A DNA stretch of 64,000 nucleotides from CAIVVT01 sp052145115 (GTDB lineage: Bacteria > Acidobacteriota > Terriglobia > Bryobacterales > Bryobacteraceae): positions 1 to 64,000 of the forward strand of contig JBKQPG010000034.1 in NCBI GenBank assembly GCA_052145115.1, given 5' to 3'. This document shows, one piece after another, positions 63,535 to 64,000 of the stretch. Made by a program: the position numbers and the translations under genes. Within the stretch, counting starts at the first letter, position 1; the number at the start of each line of letters is the position of its first letter. The notes below the pieces were generated by a model. It was not told where the DNA came from and made no database searches. It saw nothing but the letters and a program-made list of their open reading frames with translations.

Positions 63535-64000
63535 ATGCTGGTGGACGTCGAAACCGTCGAGCGGGCGCGGGATGGCGATGCCGCGGCCTTCACCGCGTTG
63601 GTGAATGCCTACCGCCGCCGGGTTCTGGGCACCGTCTCACGCCTCATCGGGCGGCCGGACGACGTCGAGGATGTCGCCCAGGAAGTTTTTATGCGGCTCT
63701 ATGACTCGTTGGGCCAGTTGCGCCACCCGCAGATCTTCGAGCCCTGGCTGTATCGTCTGACGACCAACGCCTCGCTCGATTATCTGCGCAAGCGCAAGCG
63801 CCGCCCGGAGTCGCGCATGTCCGATCTGAGCGAGCAGCAGGTACTGGCTGCGGACGCGCGCGTGGGCACTGAATCGGACCGCGACAACCGCGAGAAGAAG
63901 CGCGTGCGCGAGTTCATGAACGAGCTGCTCGGCCAGGTTTCCGAGCAGGACCGGTTGTTGCTGATCCTGAAGGAAGTTGAAGGGCTCTCCTTGAAAGAGC
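63535..64000 (+). CDS. ECF-type RNA polymerase sigma-70 factor, 3' truncated
   Basis: The frame runs off the window end after 155 codons. Region 2 is clear: AAAFTALVNAYRRRVLGTVSRL, PDDVEDVAQEVFMRLYDSLGQL and EPWLYRLTTNASLDYLRKRKRRP (core- and -10-binding helices; quoted as three separate motifs). Region 4 begins at the end (FMNELLGQVSEQDRLLLILKEVEGLSLKE). The start ATG 63535 is the first in frame after an in-frame stop at 63526. It is divergent from pcrA. Any anti-sigma gene would lie beyond the window. Confidence 0.9.
   Translation, partial: MLVDVETVERARDGDAAAFTALVNAYRRRVLGTVSRLIGRPDDVEDVAQEVFMRLYDSLGQLRHPQIFEPWLYRLTTNASLDYLRKRKRRPESRMSDLSEQQVLAADARVGTESDRDNREKKRVREFMNELLGQVSEQDRLLLILKEVEGLSLKE

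Overview
The window (about 64 kb, GC-rich) looks like a chromosomal segment of an acidobacterium, most likely of the Solibacter/Bryobacter group. The pointers are a very large Oar-like TonB-dependent receptor with a carboxypeptidase-regulatory domain, Tat-exported Gfo/Idh/MocA oxidoreductases, a Tat-exported family 78 glycoside hydrolase, ThuA- and HEAT-repeat secreted proteins, and AT-rich dispersed repeats. The taxonomy is an inference from gene content. I saw no rRNA, tRNA, CRISPR array, prophage or intact insertion sequence.

Layout. 1-2.5 kb: end of a beta-helix protein, a small membrane protein and rsmI. 2.8-7.9 kb: a SorC-type sugar-sensing regulator followed by the Oar/TonB receptor, with palindromic operator-like sites before both. 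8.0-9.4 kb: a secreted TPR protein. 9.5-21.7 kb (minus strand): an extracytoplasmic sugar-degradation run comprising an enolase-superfamily dehydratase, an alpha-L-rhamnosidase, two Gfo/Idh/MocA oxidoreductases, a ThuA protein, a HEAT-repeat protein, a discoidin-like protein and an Agl23-type glycosyltransferase. 21.8-28.7 kb (minus): a tightly packed eight-gene operon joining polyamine synthesis (SpeD, membrane-bound SpeE), a flavin amine oxidase, two DUF4178 proteins, DUF350 and an SPFH/zinc-ribbon protein. This is the most unusual system here.

29-38.8 kb (mostly plus): an unknown protein, a duplicated 154-bp repeat (100 bp identical), a LarA-like protein, a small two-gene cassette, a secreted subtilase, an NfnAB/SudAB-like flavoprotein pair, a DUF4041/GIY-YIG accessory gene (minus) and a dCMP deaminase. 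39.1-49.7 kb (minus): a complete Wood-Werkman (methylmalonyl-CoA) cluster: 5S-like carboxyltransferase, 12S-like carboxyltransferase, biotin carrier, an OadG-like soluble protein, epimerase, both mutase subunits, MeaB and a succinate CoA-transferase. No membrane decarboxylase beta subunit is present, so a transcarboxylase is favoured over a sodium pump.

50-64 kb: a Ycf48-like beta-propeller and a GAF protein (minus); bactofilin, a methyltransferase-like protein, an AI-2E-family permease, a PHP phosphatase and queF (plus); a PP2C-like protein that appears to have lost its metal ligands, an exported methyltransferase, an APC permease, a 52-residue lysine-rich protein and a PcrA/UvrD helicase (minus); and the start of an ECF sigma factor cut by the window end.

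How it fits together: the organism appears to take up and degrade rhamnose-containing glycans, run a propionate/succinate pathway balanced by NfnAB-type electron bifurcation or transhydrogenation, and carry a polyamine-linked membrane-stress cassette that may be under an ECF-type promoter.
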